This document shows, piece by piece, positions 36,497 to 44,016 of a stretch of DNA of 49,340 nt. The stretch comes from Parapedobacter deserti. Its GTDB lineage: Bacteria > Bacteroidota > Bacteroidia > Sphingobacteriales > Sphingobacteriaceae. The position numbers were made by a program, and so were the translations under genes. Each line of letters begins with the position of its first letter. Positions within the stretch are counted from its first letter, which is position 1. The stretch spans positions 1-49,340 of the forward strand of contig NZ_JBHRTA010000058.1 of assembly GCF_042646065.1 (NCBI RefSeq), read 5' to 3'. A model generated the notes under the pieces. That model saw only the letters and a program-made list of their open reading frames with translations, was not told the DNA's origin and did no database searches.

Positions 36497-38083
36497 TTAC
36501 GACTTTAATGTTATTTTAAAACACATCATCCATTCGCATACCGCCGGCATTTCACTCATCGCATCGCTCTCCATTGAAATAACCAGTTCGCCACCGGGCT
36601 TAACAGTCCAAGCAACCAAACTTTCGACACCCAAAAGATTGACATGCTCGATACCGCTCGATTGAATTGTGGACAATGCTATTTGATTTTCTTCGATCTT
36701 ATCGACAAAGGCATATATGGTACGGTTATCTTTTGAGCGGGTAAACCAAACATGTGCTCCTTCATGCCAAAGATCACCATCGCGCGGACGAGTTTTATAA
36801 ATCCCTTCTCCATTGATTTTTAACCAGTTGCCTAAGTCTTTCAACTGATTGATTGCGGTTTTGTGAAATTCTCCATTTCCATCGGGGCCAATTCCGACCA
36901 TAAAATTTCCCCCTTTAGCTACGATATCGACTAAATTCCTAACCATCCATTGTGTACCTTTATGGTTCGCCGGATTAGGGTCATAAGAGAATGAATATGC
37001 CAAGGGAAAAATAACAAACCACGGTGTGTCCGTATTTTCTTTACTACCGGGAACAAAGCCTTCCGGCGTGTAGTAATCTCCATAATTGCCAATTCCTCGC
37101 GCCCGATACATCACATTGGGCCTCAACTTCCTTAGATGTAACAATGTATCCCGTAACCTGGGCCATACCGTGGGGCCCAGCCATTGATCCAGACACACCA
37201 TCGTAACCTCACCGTATTTGGTAATGATTTCTTCTAATTGCCTGCGGTGACGATCCATCATGCGGTCCACTTCTGCCGACGTCGGGTCCGGCTTCATGAC
37301 CAACCCGGCTTTGGGAAATCGCTTTGCTGGTTCTGCCATCTCCGGTTCATTTCCTCTTATCGCCAATTGACCGGCACTCGGCACTTGGATAGGGTGGTAG
37401 TTATACGGCCGGAAATCGGTGTCATACCAGTCTGGATGGGAGAAATACAGATCAATTTTCAATCCCTTTCGGTGTGCAGCTTCACATAACTCTTTGGTTA
37501 CATCCCTTCCAAAGGGTGTTTCCATGATGCTGTAGGCTAAATCGCAATTTACGATCGCCGGACCACCTTCCGCCATCCAGTCAACGCGGCTCTTTATCCG
37601 TGTTGAAGTATCATACATGCTGAACCCATCATGATGCTTGGTCGTAAAAGAAAACATACGTGCGCCACTGTCGGCAAAGAAATTTACCCAGGCCGTTGCG
37701 TCAAACTTTCCCGGGTTCCAAGACTTATACAACTCTTGGTATGCCTGCCGTTCTTCAAAAGACATGTCCAAAAACTGCCACGATTCCATGGGTTGCTGAA
37801 AGATTGCATATAATCCCCAATGAAGCCTAATGCCGAATTTCATATCCATGAACTCTTCATATGCCTCATCCGGTGCCCATGTGTAATCGGGAATTGGGTT
37901 TTCCTCGACATACCCCGCAGTCACTTTATAATGGCCATCACTTTTGGGCAACCGATGGGAAAATTTTGAAGGTCTTAGACCGACAGGTGGATTTTCACCG
38001 GTCCAAGACAACGACGGATGCCAAGGAACCATTACTCCTAAGCCCGCTCCAATACCACACTTTACAAAGTCTCTTCTTTTCAT
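36497..38083 (-). CDS. GH29-family alpha-L-fucosidase-like protein, Tat-type signal
   Basis: 528-aa glycoside hydrolase-like protein. The N-terminus MKRRDFVKCGIGAGLG resembles a Tat signal. The catalytic (beta/alpha)8 domain shows DMKFGIRLHWGLYAIF, WVNFFADSGARMFSFTTKHH with DGF (residues 149-154) and GLKIDLYFSHPDWYD, all typical of GH29. D299 in VCLDQW occupies the usual nucleophile position, although the surrounding motif is less standard than WFDG. A C-terminal beta-sandwich (about 440-528) is present. It lies divergent from lacI and 50 nt before the PHP gene. GH29 enzymes remove alpha-linked fucose; a distant homologue with other activity is possible. Confidence 0.87.
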   Translation of the reverse strand: MKRRDFVKCGIGAGLGVMVPWHPSLSWTGENPPVGLRPSKFSHRLPKSDGHYKVTAGYVEENPIPDYTWAPDEAYEEFMDMKFGIRLHWGLYAIFQQPMESWQFLDMSFEERQAYQELYKSWNPGKFDATAWVNFFADSGARMFSFTTKHHDGFSMYDTSTRIKSRVDWMAEGGPAIVNCDLAYSIMETPFGRDVTKELCEAAHRKGLKIDLYFSHPDWYDTDFRPYNYHPIQVPSAGQLAIRGNEPEMAEPAKRFPKAGLVMKPDPTSAEVDRMMDRHRRQLEEIITKYGEVTMVCLDQWLGPTVWPRLRDTLLHLRKLRPNVMYRARGIGNYGDYYTPEGFVPGSKENTDTPWFVIFPLAYSFSYDPNPANHKGTQWMVRNLVDIVAKGGNFMVGIGPDGNGEFHKTAINQLKDLGNWLKINGEGIYKTRPRDGDLWHEGAHVWFTRSKDNRTIYAFVDKIEENQIALSTIQSSGIEHVNLLGVESLVAWTVKPGGELVISMESDAMSEMPAVCEWMMCFKITLKS

Positions 38084-38334
38084 TAACAGTAAATTTCAGT
38101 GATCATTATCTCAAGTGCGTTTGGACACCGGGTTTGTCTTTCTCATCCGTATTTACAAATGCAGATTCATAACTTGGCACAAAGTTCTCCATACTTTTAC
38201 TCAATGGAGTTCGCGATTTTATCTTTGCACTCCATAATATTAGCAGATCATGTATGCAAAAGGCACGCGGTTCAGCATTTTAACTAACTGATCCGGGATA
38301 TTATCATTTACGGAAAGAATTTACGATACTGCAC

Positions 38335-38342
38335 TATATTTG
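38335..38342 (+). promoter_or_regulatory. Possible -7 box (TATATTTG) for lacI
   Basis: Matches TAnnTTTG, about 105 nt upstream of the lacI start. Only a TTTA, not TTG, occurs near the -33 position (24 nt away). The TTAGGT half-sites begin 9 nt downstream, where bound repressor would block initiation. Confidence 0.3.
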
Positions 38343-38350
38343 CACTTAAC

Positions 38351-38373
38351 TTAGGTATTGTAATAGGTTAGGT
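38351..38373 (+). promoter_or_regulatory. Two TTAGGT half-sites upstream of lacI
   Basis: TTAGGT occurs at 38351-38356 and 38368-38373 as direct repeats 17 nt apart. The same half-site forms the palindrome upstream of the SDR/MFS genes at 41604-41618. This may be a shared operator of a regulator controlling both promoters. Confidence 0.35.
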
Positions 38374-38447
38374 GATCCAATAACGCATCCCAATCACGCT
38401 AATTGGATGAAACCTGCATGAATTTCCGTTAAAACGCAAATTATTCA

Positions 38448-39479
38448 ATGAAAAGCAAAAATGACAAACGACCAACGATATATGATATTGCACAAGCGCT
38501 GAATATTGCACCATCTTCGGTATCAAAAGCATTGAATGACTCCCCGAGTGTGAGTGAAAAGGTCAAAATTCTTGTCCGTGATAAAGCACGTGAATTAAAT
38601 TATAGACACAACTCGCAAGCTGCCAGCTTACGTAAAGGTACATCAAGAACCATCGGTGTCATTGTACCCAAAATCAATAGTGCTTTTTTTTCCAATGCAA
38701 TTTCGGGGATGGAAGAAGTATGCTTTGACCACAGCCATCAGTTGATCATCTGTCAAACCGAGGAGTCTTATGCCAAGGAAAAGCAGGCTATAGAAACGTT
38801 GATCACCAATAATGTCGATTGTATCATTATTTCACAAAGTATCGAAACCAAAAGTGACAATCACTTGAAAGAAGTAATGAAGCGTAACATACCATTGATT
38901 CAGTTTGACCGTGTAAATAAGTCTATTTCTTGTCATCAAGTCGTCAATGACAATAAAACAGCTGCATATCATGCAGTCAAGGAACTCTTGAAGCAGGGGT
39001 ATAAAAATATAGCATTTTTGGGTGGTTCATTCGAGATGGATGTTTATAATGAACGGAGAGAAGGTTATTTGCAGGCGCTGAAAGAAAACGGCATGATGAT
39101 ACCTTACGATTATGTTGTCGCAGGCATTCATAGCGAACAAAACGGTTACGACGCGGCAAGTCTACTGTTGGATAGCCAGCTGTCGCCAGATGCATTCTTA
39201 ACTGCTTCGGACTACATTGCTTTTGGCGTGATGAAAGCTGTCTTTGATAAGGCGCTTTCCATACCGGATGACGTCGGAGTTATCGGTTTTGCAAACGAGC
39301 CCTTCTCGGCAATGATTGTACCAAGCCTTACCACTGTCGACCAAAACAGCCGCGCAATGGGGATTGAAACGGCAAAAATTTACTTCGACGAATTAATGGA
39401 CAGCCAGAAATCGAATGTTCCGATTACTAAAACCGTTCCTTGCACCATCATATGTCGAGATTCTATACGGAAGAAGTAA
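38448..39479 (+). CDS. LacI/GalR-family transcriptional regulator
   Basis: 343-aa cytoplasmic regulator. The N-terminal helix-turn-helix and hinge (about 9-62) read PTIYDIAQALNIAPSSVSKA and ELNYRHNSQAASLRKGTSRT, followed by a periplasmic-binding-protein-like sensor domain (about 64-340: IGVIVPKINSAFFSNAISGM, NIPLIQFDRVN, DYIAFGVMKAVFDK). It is divergent from the fucosidase-PHP genes and convergent with the MFS gene, 49 nt away. By position it is the best candidate to control locus D, which lacks a sigma/FecR pair, and perhaps the MFS-SDR genes. The effector is probably a sugar or sugar derivative. Confidence 0.94.
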   Translation: MKSKNDKRPTIYDIAQALNIAPSSVSKALNDSPSVSEKVKILVRDKARELNYRHNSQAASLRKGTSRTIGVIVPKINSAFFSNAISGMEEVCFDHSHQLIICQTEESYAKEKQAIETLITNNVDCIIISQSIETKSDNHLKEVMKRNIPLIQFDRVNKSISCHQVVNDNKTAAYHAVKELLKQGYKNIAFLGGSFEMDVYNERREGYLQALKENGMMIPYDYVVAGIHSEQNGYDAASLLLDSQLSPDAFLTASDYIAFGVMKAVFDKALSIPDDVGVIGFANEPFSAMIVPSLTTVDQNSRAMGIETAKIYFDELMDSQKSNVPITKTVPCTIICRDSIRKK

Positions 39480-39528
39480 GTGGGGCGGTGTTAATGCCCA
39501 TGGTTAAGGTTTTCTATGCGACCAAGGG

Positions 39529-40791
39529 TTATTCAGGAGGACTTATACCCCATTTTTCTAATAGGGGATCCTTTTGCAGTGGCCCCATTAAAAATAGTAC
39601 AATGCAGAATCCTACTGACGCTAGTAAACCATAGCCAATAAATATCGTATGGTAAGCAATGGTATAGTCGAACCTTGCGGCTAAAGAAGCCACGCTGATA
39701 CCGGATAGTGCCTGGAAGCAAGCTCCGCCCAATCCCGCCCCGACACTTGCAATCCCCCATACCGACGCGGTAGCATGCGTAGGTACCACGTCTGCAGGAA
39801 AAGCCAATGAATTTGCCGTATATGCCGTATTGGCAAATGCAGACATCCCTAATAAGGCAATGGCCATCAAAGGCGAAGTAATCAGTAACGGAGCAGCAAT
39901 CAATGAACCAACGAGCAACACTCCAAAAACCACAACAGCGATCTTTCTCGCTCGCGCTACCGGTAAGCCCACTTTACTAATCATAAATTGCGTAAAGACT
40001 CCGCCAAAAATATTGCCAACATCCGCCATGACAAACGGAATCATCGCCAACCACGCCATTTGGGCGAAATCCAGTTGGTGAACATCTACTAGGTAACGTC
40101 CTATCCAAAACGTAATAAAATACCATACCGGATCAATGAAGAACTTACTGATTGTAAAGAAAAAAACAAACCGATTATTAAACAATACCTTCAACGGGAT
40201 GTTTTTTGGTTGCTCCGCAGCAGCATCGATAGGCGGAGCATGATATGTATACCAGAAGAGTACCATCCAAAGGTATCCTACCCCCCCCAATAAGACAAAA
40301 ATATAATTCCAACTAAGATGCATGACCAGCCAGCCAATCACTATCGGCGCAATGATGGCCCCGAAGGCGCTACCGCTATTAAAAATACCTGACGCCGTTG
40401 ATCGCTGCGAGGGAGGGAACCATTCCGCAATCAATCTAACTGCAGCCGGCCAGTTACCCGCTTCACCGATACCCAATAAAAACCGAAAAGCACCAAACTG
40501 AATAGGAGTCTTTGCAAAGGCGTGCAATAATGTCGCCGTAGTCCAAACCGCCATACTCAGTAGGTAGCCTAACTTTGTTTTCAACCGATCGATCATCCAA
40601 CCCGAAAACAGATTTGAACACGTGTATGCAACAAAAAAGGTGGTACCAATGTAGCCGAATACCTCATCGGAGATAATTTCCCGAAGAGGTCCTTCTGCAC
40701 TTAAGTAATTAAATGCCAAGCGATCAACGTAGTTGATAACCGTAGCCGTGAAGGCAAATGCAAGCATCCACCATTTTCTATTGCCTTTCAT
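39529..40791 (-). CDS. MFS transporter, anion:cation symporter (hexuronate-like) family
   Basis: 420-aa inner-membrane transporter with about 12 hydrophobic segments. TM1 contains FTATVINYVDRLAFNYLSAE, and FRFLLGIGEAGNWPAAVRLI is the signature of the ExuT/hexuronate branch of the ACS family. GWMIDRLKTKLGY is the loop 2-3 MFS motif. Such proteins import uronates, aldonates or similar organic anions by proton symport. It is 26 nt downstream of the SDR gene on the same strand, so they are probably co-transcribed as uptake plus oxidation or reduction of one compound. It could equally carry another carboxylated or phosphorylated compound; specificity is not readable. Confidence 0.9.
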   Translation of the reverse strand: MKGNRKWWMLAFAFTATVINYVDRLAFNYLSAEGPLREIISDEVFGYIGTTFFVAYTCSNLFSGWMIDRLKTKLGYLLSMAVWTTATLLHAFAKTPIQFGAFRFLLGIGEAGNWPAAVRLIAEWFPPSQRSTASGIFNSGSAFGAIIAPIVIGWLVMHLSWNYIFVLLGGVGYLWMVLFWYTYHAPPIDAAAEQPKNIPLKVLFNNRFVFFFTISKFFIDPVWYFITFWIGRYLVDVHQLDFAQMAWLAMIPFVMADVGNIFGGVFTQFMISKVGLPVARARKIAVVVFGVLLVGSLIAAPLLITSPLMAIALLGMSAFANTAYTANSLAFPADVVPTHATASVWGIASVGAGLGGACFQALSGISVASLAARFDYTIAYHTIFIGYGLLASVGFCIVLFLMGPLQKDPLLEKWGISPPE

Positions 40792-40817
40792 AAATCAGTA
40801 TCGGTTATTTAGTCGCA

Positions 40818-41558
40818 TCAAGCTATACGCATGGTCAATCCACCATCCACTACAATATTCTCTCCGGTGATATAGGTGTTTTCCATCAGCATCGCAATGA
40901 CCTTCGCGACATCATCCGGCGTACCTTCGCGGTGTAACGGTATACGGTTATCGATATTATTTTTTATCTGTTCAGGGGTTAACATTTCTTGGAACCGTGT
41001 CCGAATAACGCCAGGCGATACGCAGTTCACCCGTATGGACTGATCGGCTAGCTCGCAAGCGAGAGCCCTAGCCATCTGCGGCAAAGCCCCTTTAACAACG
41101 GCATAAGCCAGTGCATTCTTTACCCCCCTTATTCCAGCAGCAGAAGATACCAAGATCACACAACCGTCATCACTCTTTTTTAGCAGCGGAACCACAAAAC
41201 GACAGAGATGGAAAGCCGCGTGCAGGTGTATATCGAACGCATGGTGCCATGCTTCCGTCGAGACGTCCAGTAAGCCTCCGGGCACAGCACCACCAGCCAG
41301 GTGCACCAACGCATCGATCCGGCCAAACCTGTGTTGCGCGGAGGCCACGGCCTCTGCACATGCGCTTTCATTTGTCAAATCAGCTTCGAAAACCAGGACT
41401 TCGCTCCCCAGCTGGTGCAATTCATCCACGAAATCCGGGCTACTGTTTCGGGCTACCAATACCAAATCAATTCCTTGCTTAGCCATGTGTCTCGCGGTAG
41501 CCGCCCCAATGCCATGCGTGCCGCCCGTTATCATCATCACTTTTTTAATGCTCTTCAT
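40818..41558 (-). CDS. Short-chain dehydrogenase/reductase (SDR)
   Basis: 246-aa classical SDR, NAD(P)-dependent. The Rossmann motif TGGTHGIG is at 11-18, the acidic DLTN segment at about 60-63, and HLAGG replaces the common NAG motif at 86-90. The catalytic residues are S139, Y152 and K156 (YAVVK), and the C-terminal NCVSPGVIRT motif follows. Length is typical. It precedes the MFS gene by 26 nt, which points to a role in metabolism of the transported compound, for example a sugar acid or polyol. A 15-bp palindrome 46 nt upstream of its start is a likely operator. The substrate cannot be determined from the sequence. Confidence 0.92.
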   Translation of the reverse strand: MKSIKKVMMITGGTHGIGAATARHMAKQGIDLVLVARNSSPDFVDELHQLGSEVLVFEADLTNESACAEAVASAQHRFGRIDALVHLAGGAVPGGLLDVSTEAWHHAFDIHLHAAFHLCRFVVPLLKKSDDGCVILVSSAAGIRGVKNALAYAVVKGALPQMARALACELADQSIRVNCVSPGVIRTRFQEMLTPEQIKNNIDNRIPLHREGTPDDVAKVIAMLMENTYITGENIVVDGGLTMRIA

Positions 41559-41603
41559 CTAACCAAATAGTTAATTCGTATTTTTCAAACAATAATTTTA
41601 GGT

Positions 41604-41618
41604 CTTAGGTCACCTAAG
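41604..41618. promoter_or_regulatory. Palindromic operator candidate CTTAGGT-C-ACCTAAG
   Basis: A perfect 7-1-7 palindrome, 46 nt upstream of the SDR start. A further TTAGGTC copy lies at 41598-41604 and a degenerate GACCTTAG at 41621-41628. The TTAGGT half-site also occurs twice upstream of lacI. Consistent with repressor binding at the SDR-MFS promoter. Confidence 0.5.
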
Positions 41619-41730
41619 ATGACCTTAGTTAACATAGATTAAATCGTTGTTTGCAAAAAAAGAGGAGTTTGCGCTATTTGGCATATGAAATTTTAGCTAT
41701 CGTATCCTGATTTTTACCATCGATACCACC

Positions 41731-42651
41731 TCATTCACGTAGCTTGGCGAATAGTTCGTTTTGATACGCTAATGGGCTGCAACGCATTATCTTCTTAAAT
41801 TGGTAGTAGAAATTGGAAAGGCTGAGAAAGCCGCAAGCATAGCCGACTTCTTTGATAGACAGCCTATTTTCCATAATCATTGCCTTGGCCTTGTCAATCC
41901 GGTATGAAAACAGATATTCCATGTATGTCATACTTGTCTTCACCTTAAAAAACCTGCAAAAAGATTCTTTGGTCAGGTTTATTCGGGAAGCCACCTCATC
42001 GATGCGGACAGATTGATGGTAATGCTTTGCTGTATAATCCCAAACCTCCCTCAATCGCATATCATCGTTTACCGGCACCTTATCTGCAAACCGGTCTGTT
42101 TCACGCATCACTTCATAGTTGTCTTCATGTTCCTGCACCAAACTTAATATTTCCAACAGCGTCAGTAGTTTGTTAAAGCCATGCTTATCTAACATACACT
42201 CCATGAGATTAGCAACATGCTCCCTTTTTCCCTTACTAATTAGCAAACCATTTTGCGCCGCAGCCAATAGCCGTTTGATGCTATGTGACTCTGGAATAGC
42301 GAAAAAATCCCGCCCCATGAAATACTCATCGAACTGTACAACCACTGCATGAGGAGCTTGTTGACCATCCTGGGAATCCATTTCATGACGATAGAAAAAT
42401 CCATGGGGAGTATTCTTGCCGATCAATAATATTTCATCATGTTCTAAAGACCAGACCTTTGTACCCACGATGACATTACCTTTACAATTGCGAAGGGATA
42501 TCAGTTCCAGCTGCGGGTGATAATGGAACGTTTCCATCAAGTTTTTGCCCGAGTCGATCTTCACGTTGACGGCGGAAGACATCCCCCATTCTAGGTTTCG
42601 ATATACAGGTTGGAAGTGCTTAGTAAGTTTTGTTTCCATGGTTAGTTTCAA
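41731..42651 (-). CDS. AraC-family transcriptional regulator with cupin sensor domain
   Basis: 306-aa regulator. The N-terminal cupin-like domain (about 25-150) has FHYHPQLELISLRNCKGNVI and LLIGKNTPHGFFY. The C-terminal pair of helix-turn-helix motifs (about 215-300) reads VRIDEVASRINLTKESFCRF and LSIKEVGYACGFLSLSNFYY followed by FKKIMRCSPLAYQ. A start at the fifth codon (METKLT) is equally possible. It is divergent from the metallophosphoesterase operon, with 369 nt between them, and probably regulates that operon in response to a sugar-like ligand. A -7 box adjacent to a 12-bp palindrome suggests its own promoter is controlled. Confidence 0.92.
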   Translation of the reverse strand: MKLTMETKLTKHFQPVYRNLEWGMSSAVNVKIDSGKNLMETFHYHPQLELISLRNCKGNVIVGTKVWSLEHDEILLIGKNTPHGFFYRHEMDSQDGQQAPHAVVVQFDEYFMGRDFFAIPESHSIKRLLAAAQNGLLISKGKREHVANLMECMLDKHGFNKLLTLLEILSLVQEHEDNYEVMRETDRFADKVPVNDDMRLREVWDYTAKHYHQSVRIDEVASRINLTKESFCRFFKVKTSMTYMEYLFSYRIDKAKAMIMENRLSIKEVGYACGFLSLSNFYYQFKKIMRCSPLAYQNELFAKLRE

Positions 42652-42653
42652 TG

Positions 42654-42670
42654 TTTAGGAAATCGATTTC
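42654..42670. promoter_or_regulatory. CG-centred operator candidate, copy 1
   Basis: TTTAGGAAATCGATTTC, whose core GAAATCGATTTC (42659-42670) is a perfect 12-bp palindrome with a central CG, the style of LacI-family operators. It starts 3 nt from the araC-type start codon and touches a minus-strand TAnnTTTG box, so it would cover the transcription start. Confidence 0.55.
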
Positions 42671-42677
42671 AAAAATA
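42670..42677 (-). promoter_or_regulatory. Possible -7 box (TATTTTTG) for araC-type gene
   Basis: TAnnTTTG match on the minus strand, about 19 nt upstream of the start codon and sharing a base with operator copy 1. No convincing -33 TTG was found at the normal distance. Confidence 0.3.
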
Positions 42678-42797
42678 TAATGTTTACACAAAAAATAAAC
42701 CATCTATCGTAAAATCATTAATACCTCATATATAGGCATTATTTTTTCACGACAAAGTAACCAGTTGCATGTTATCAAAGTATAAAGAAAAAATCAA

Positions 42798-42814
42798 GAA
42801 ATCGATTTCCTAAA
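42798..42814. promoter_or_regulatory. CG-centred operator candidate, copy 2 (inverted)
   Basis: GAAATCGATTTCCTAAA is the exact reverse complement of copy 1 over 17 bases. The two copies are 127 nt apart (42671-42797), a spacing compatible with DNA looping by a tetrameric regulator. Confidence 0.55.
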
Positions 42815-42976
42815 TAATTTCAGTTATTTTCGCTTAAGCTTGTTTACCAAATCCTGGGTACCATCATTTCTGAAAAAAGCTTTTCAGACTTTCGAGATTT
42901 CTTTCCTTTCATCGCAAGCGCTAAAATCAAGGAGGGTTGGGCTAAAATATTAATATACCGCTTTGGATCTTTGTCC

Positions 42977-42984
42977 TACTTTTG
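42977..42984 (+). promoter_or_regulatory. Possible -7 box (TACTTTTG) for hydrolase operon
   Basis: TAnnTTTG match 36 nt upstream of the metallophosphoesterase start. The -33 region lacks a clear TTG at standard spacing, so activation by the divergent AraC-type protein is plausible. Confidence 0.3.
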
Positions 42985-43020
42985 GACTTCAATCCAATGT
43001 GTTAGTAAAAGCATCCCGTT

Positions 43021-43998
43021 ATGAAAAAAAAAATTAACAACCTGATGATCGGTATCTTGTTGACCCTGTCATTGTCCTGTAAGGAGGAAAAGAGTTTTAG
43101 AATTGTACTTCTTCCAGACACCCAAGTATATTCTGAATCCTATCCTGAAATTTTTCAGGCACAGACCGAGTGGATTGTCAATAATAAAGATAGCATTGCG
43201 TTTGTTTTGCAGCAAGGTGATATTACCAACCACAATGTCCCCGAACAGTGGAAAGTAGCCGCTGAAGCACTACAACATATGGACAACATCGTACCGTACG
43301 CCCTAGCTACCGGCAACCACGATAATGGCGAAAAGGGACATGCCGGAACCCGCGACCTCAGTTATTTCAACCAATACTTCCCTTTCGATCGTTATAGCAC
43401 CATGCCTTACTTCGGCGGCGCCATGGAAGCAGGAAAGTTAGACAACTATTGGTGCAAGTTTTCCGGTGGAGGCATGGATTGGCTAGTCCTGAATCTGGAG
43501 TTCGGGCCACGGAATAGTGTGTTGAAATGGGCGGATACGGTAATCCAAGCCCACCCACAGCATAAGATTATCATCAATACCCATGCTTACATGTATTCTG
43601 ACGAGACCCGCATGAGCCCCGACCGTAGCCATCACTGGTTGCCACAATCTTATGGCTTGGGAAAGGATAGTGTTGACTTGGTAAATAACGGGGAGGAAAT
43701 GTGGGAAAAATTGGTCAAAAAACATGCGAACATCTGCATAGTGGTGAGTGGTCATGTGCTCAACGACGGTGTTGGCACGTTGGTTAGTGAGGGCGACCAT
43801 GGTAACAACGTATACCAAATGCTGGCCAACTTTCAGGGCGGTGTGGAGGGCTCCATAAATGGTGGTAATGGTTTCTTACGGATATTGACCATTGACCCCA
43901 AACAGAAAACCATATCCGTAAAAACCTATTCGCCACACATCGATGAATATAAAACCACGGAAGAACACCAATTCATTCTTACAAATGCCTCGTTTTAA
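43021..43998 (+). CDS. Calcineurin-like metallophosphoesterase lipoprotein
   Basis: 325-aa lipoprotein with lipobox LTLSLSC (C20) followed by KEE, which resembles the K-(D/E)2 surface-export signal known from Flavobacteriia. Metallophosphatase motifs: D33 (LPDTQVYS), G66-D67 (QQGDITNH), GNHD (98-101), a His in NTHAYMY, and SGHVLND near residue 245, where the usual GHxH ends in Leu. The short compact form with DTQ is common in Bacteroidota and Planctomycetota hydrolase clusters. It heads an operon with the cysteine-hydrolase/glycosidase-like fusion (18 nt) and a tandem esterase. It likely acts on a phosphoester at the cell surface or in the periplasm; the substrate is unknown. Confidence 0.88.
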   Translation: MKKKINNLMIGILLTLSLSCKEEKSFRIVLLPDTQVYSESYPEIFQAQTEWIVNNKDSIAFVLQQGDITNHNVPEQWKVAAEALQHMDNIVPYALATGNHDNGEKGHAGTRDLSYFNQYFPFDRYSTMPYFGGAMEAGKLDNYWCKFSGGGMDWLVLNLEFGPRNSVLKWADTVIQAHPQHKIIINTHAYMYSDETRMSPDRSHHWLPQSYGLGKDSVDLVNNGEEMWEKLVKKHANICIVVSGHVLNDGVGTLVSEGDHGNNVYQMLANFQGGVEGSINGGNGFLRILTIDPKQKTISVKTYSPHIDEYKTTEEHQFILTNASF

Positions 43999-44016
43999 GA
44001 CAAATAAGCTTTAGAA

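Larger units (their letters stand above)
38084..38447. other. Divergent control region between fucosidase and lacI
   Basis: 364 nt with no gene. It contains two plus-strand TAnnTTTG matches (TATCTTTG 38220-38227, TATATTTG 38335-38342), two TTAGGT half-sites (38351 and 38368), an ATCCAAT/ATTGGAT inverted pair, and AAACCTGCATGAA at 38410-38422, a 13-mer also present at the start of repeat copy 2 in locus A. No -7 box was found for the fucosidase gene. Confidence 0.45.
42652..43020. other. Divergent regulatory region between araC-type gene and hydrolase operon
   Basis: 369 nt without a gene. It carries two inverted copies of a 17-bp operator-like sequence (listed separately), a CTGAAAA-AAGC-TTTTCAG hairpin at 42870-42887, and a -7 box for each direction (minus 42670-42677, plus 42977-42984). 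Confidence 0.55.

Noticed and set aside
38220..38227. TATCTTTG as the main lacI promoter
   Set aside because: It is over 200 nt from the start, has no TTG at -33 distance, and TATATTTG at 38335 is closer; kept only as a mention in the intergenic entry.
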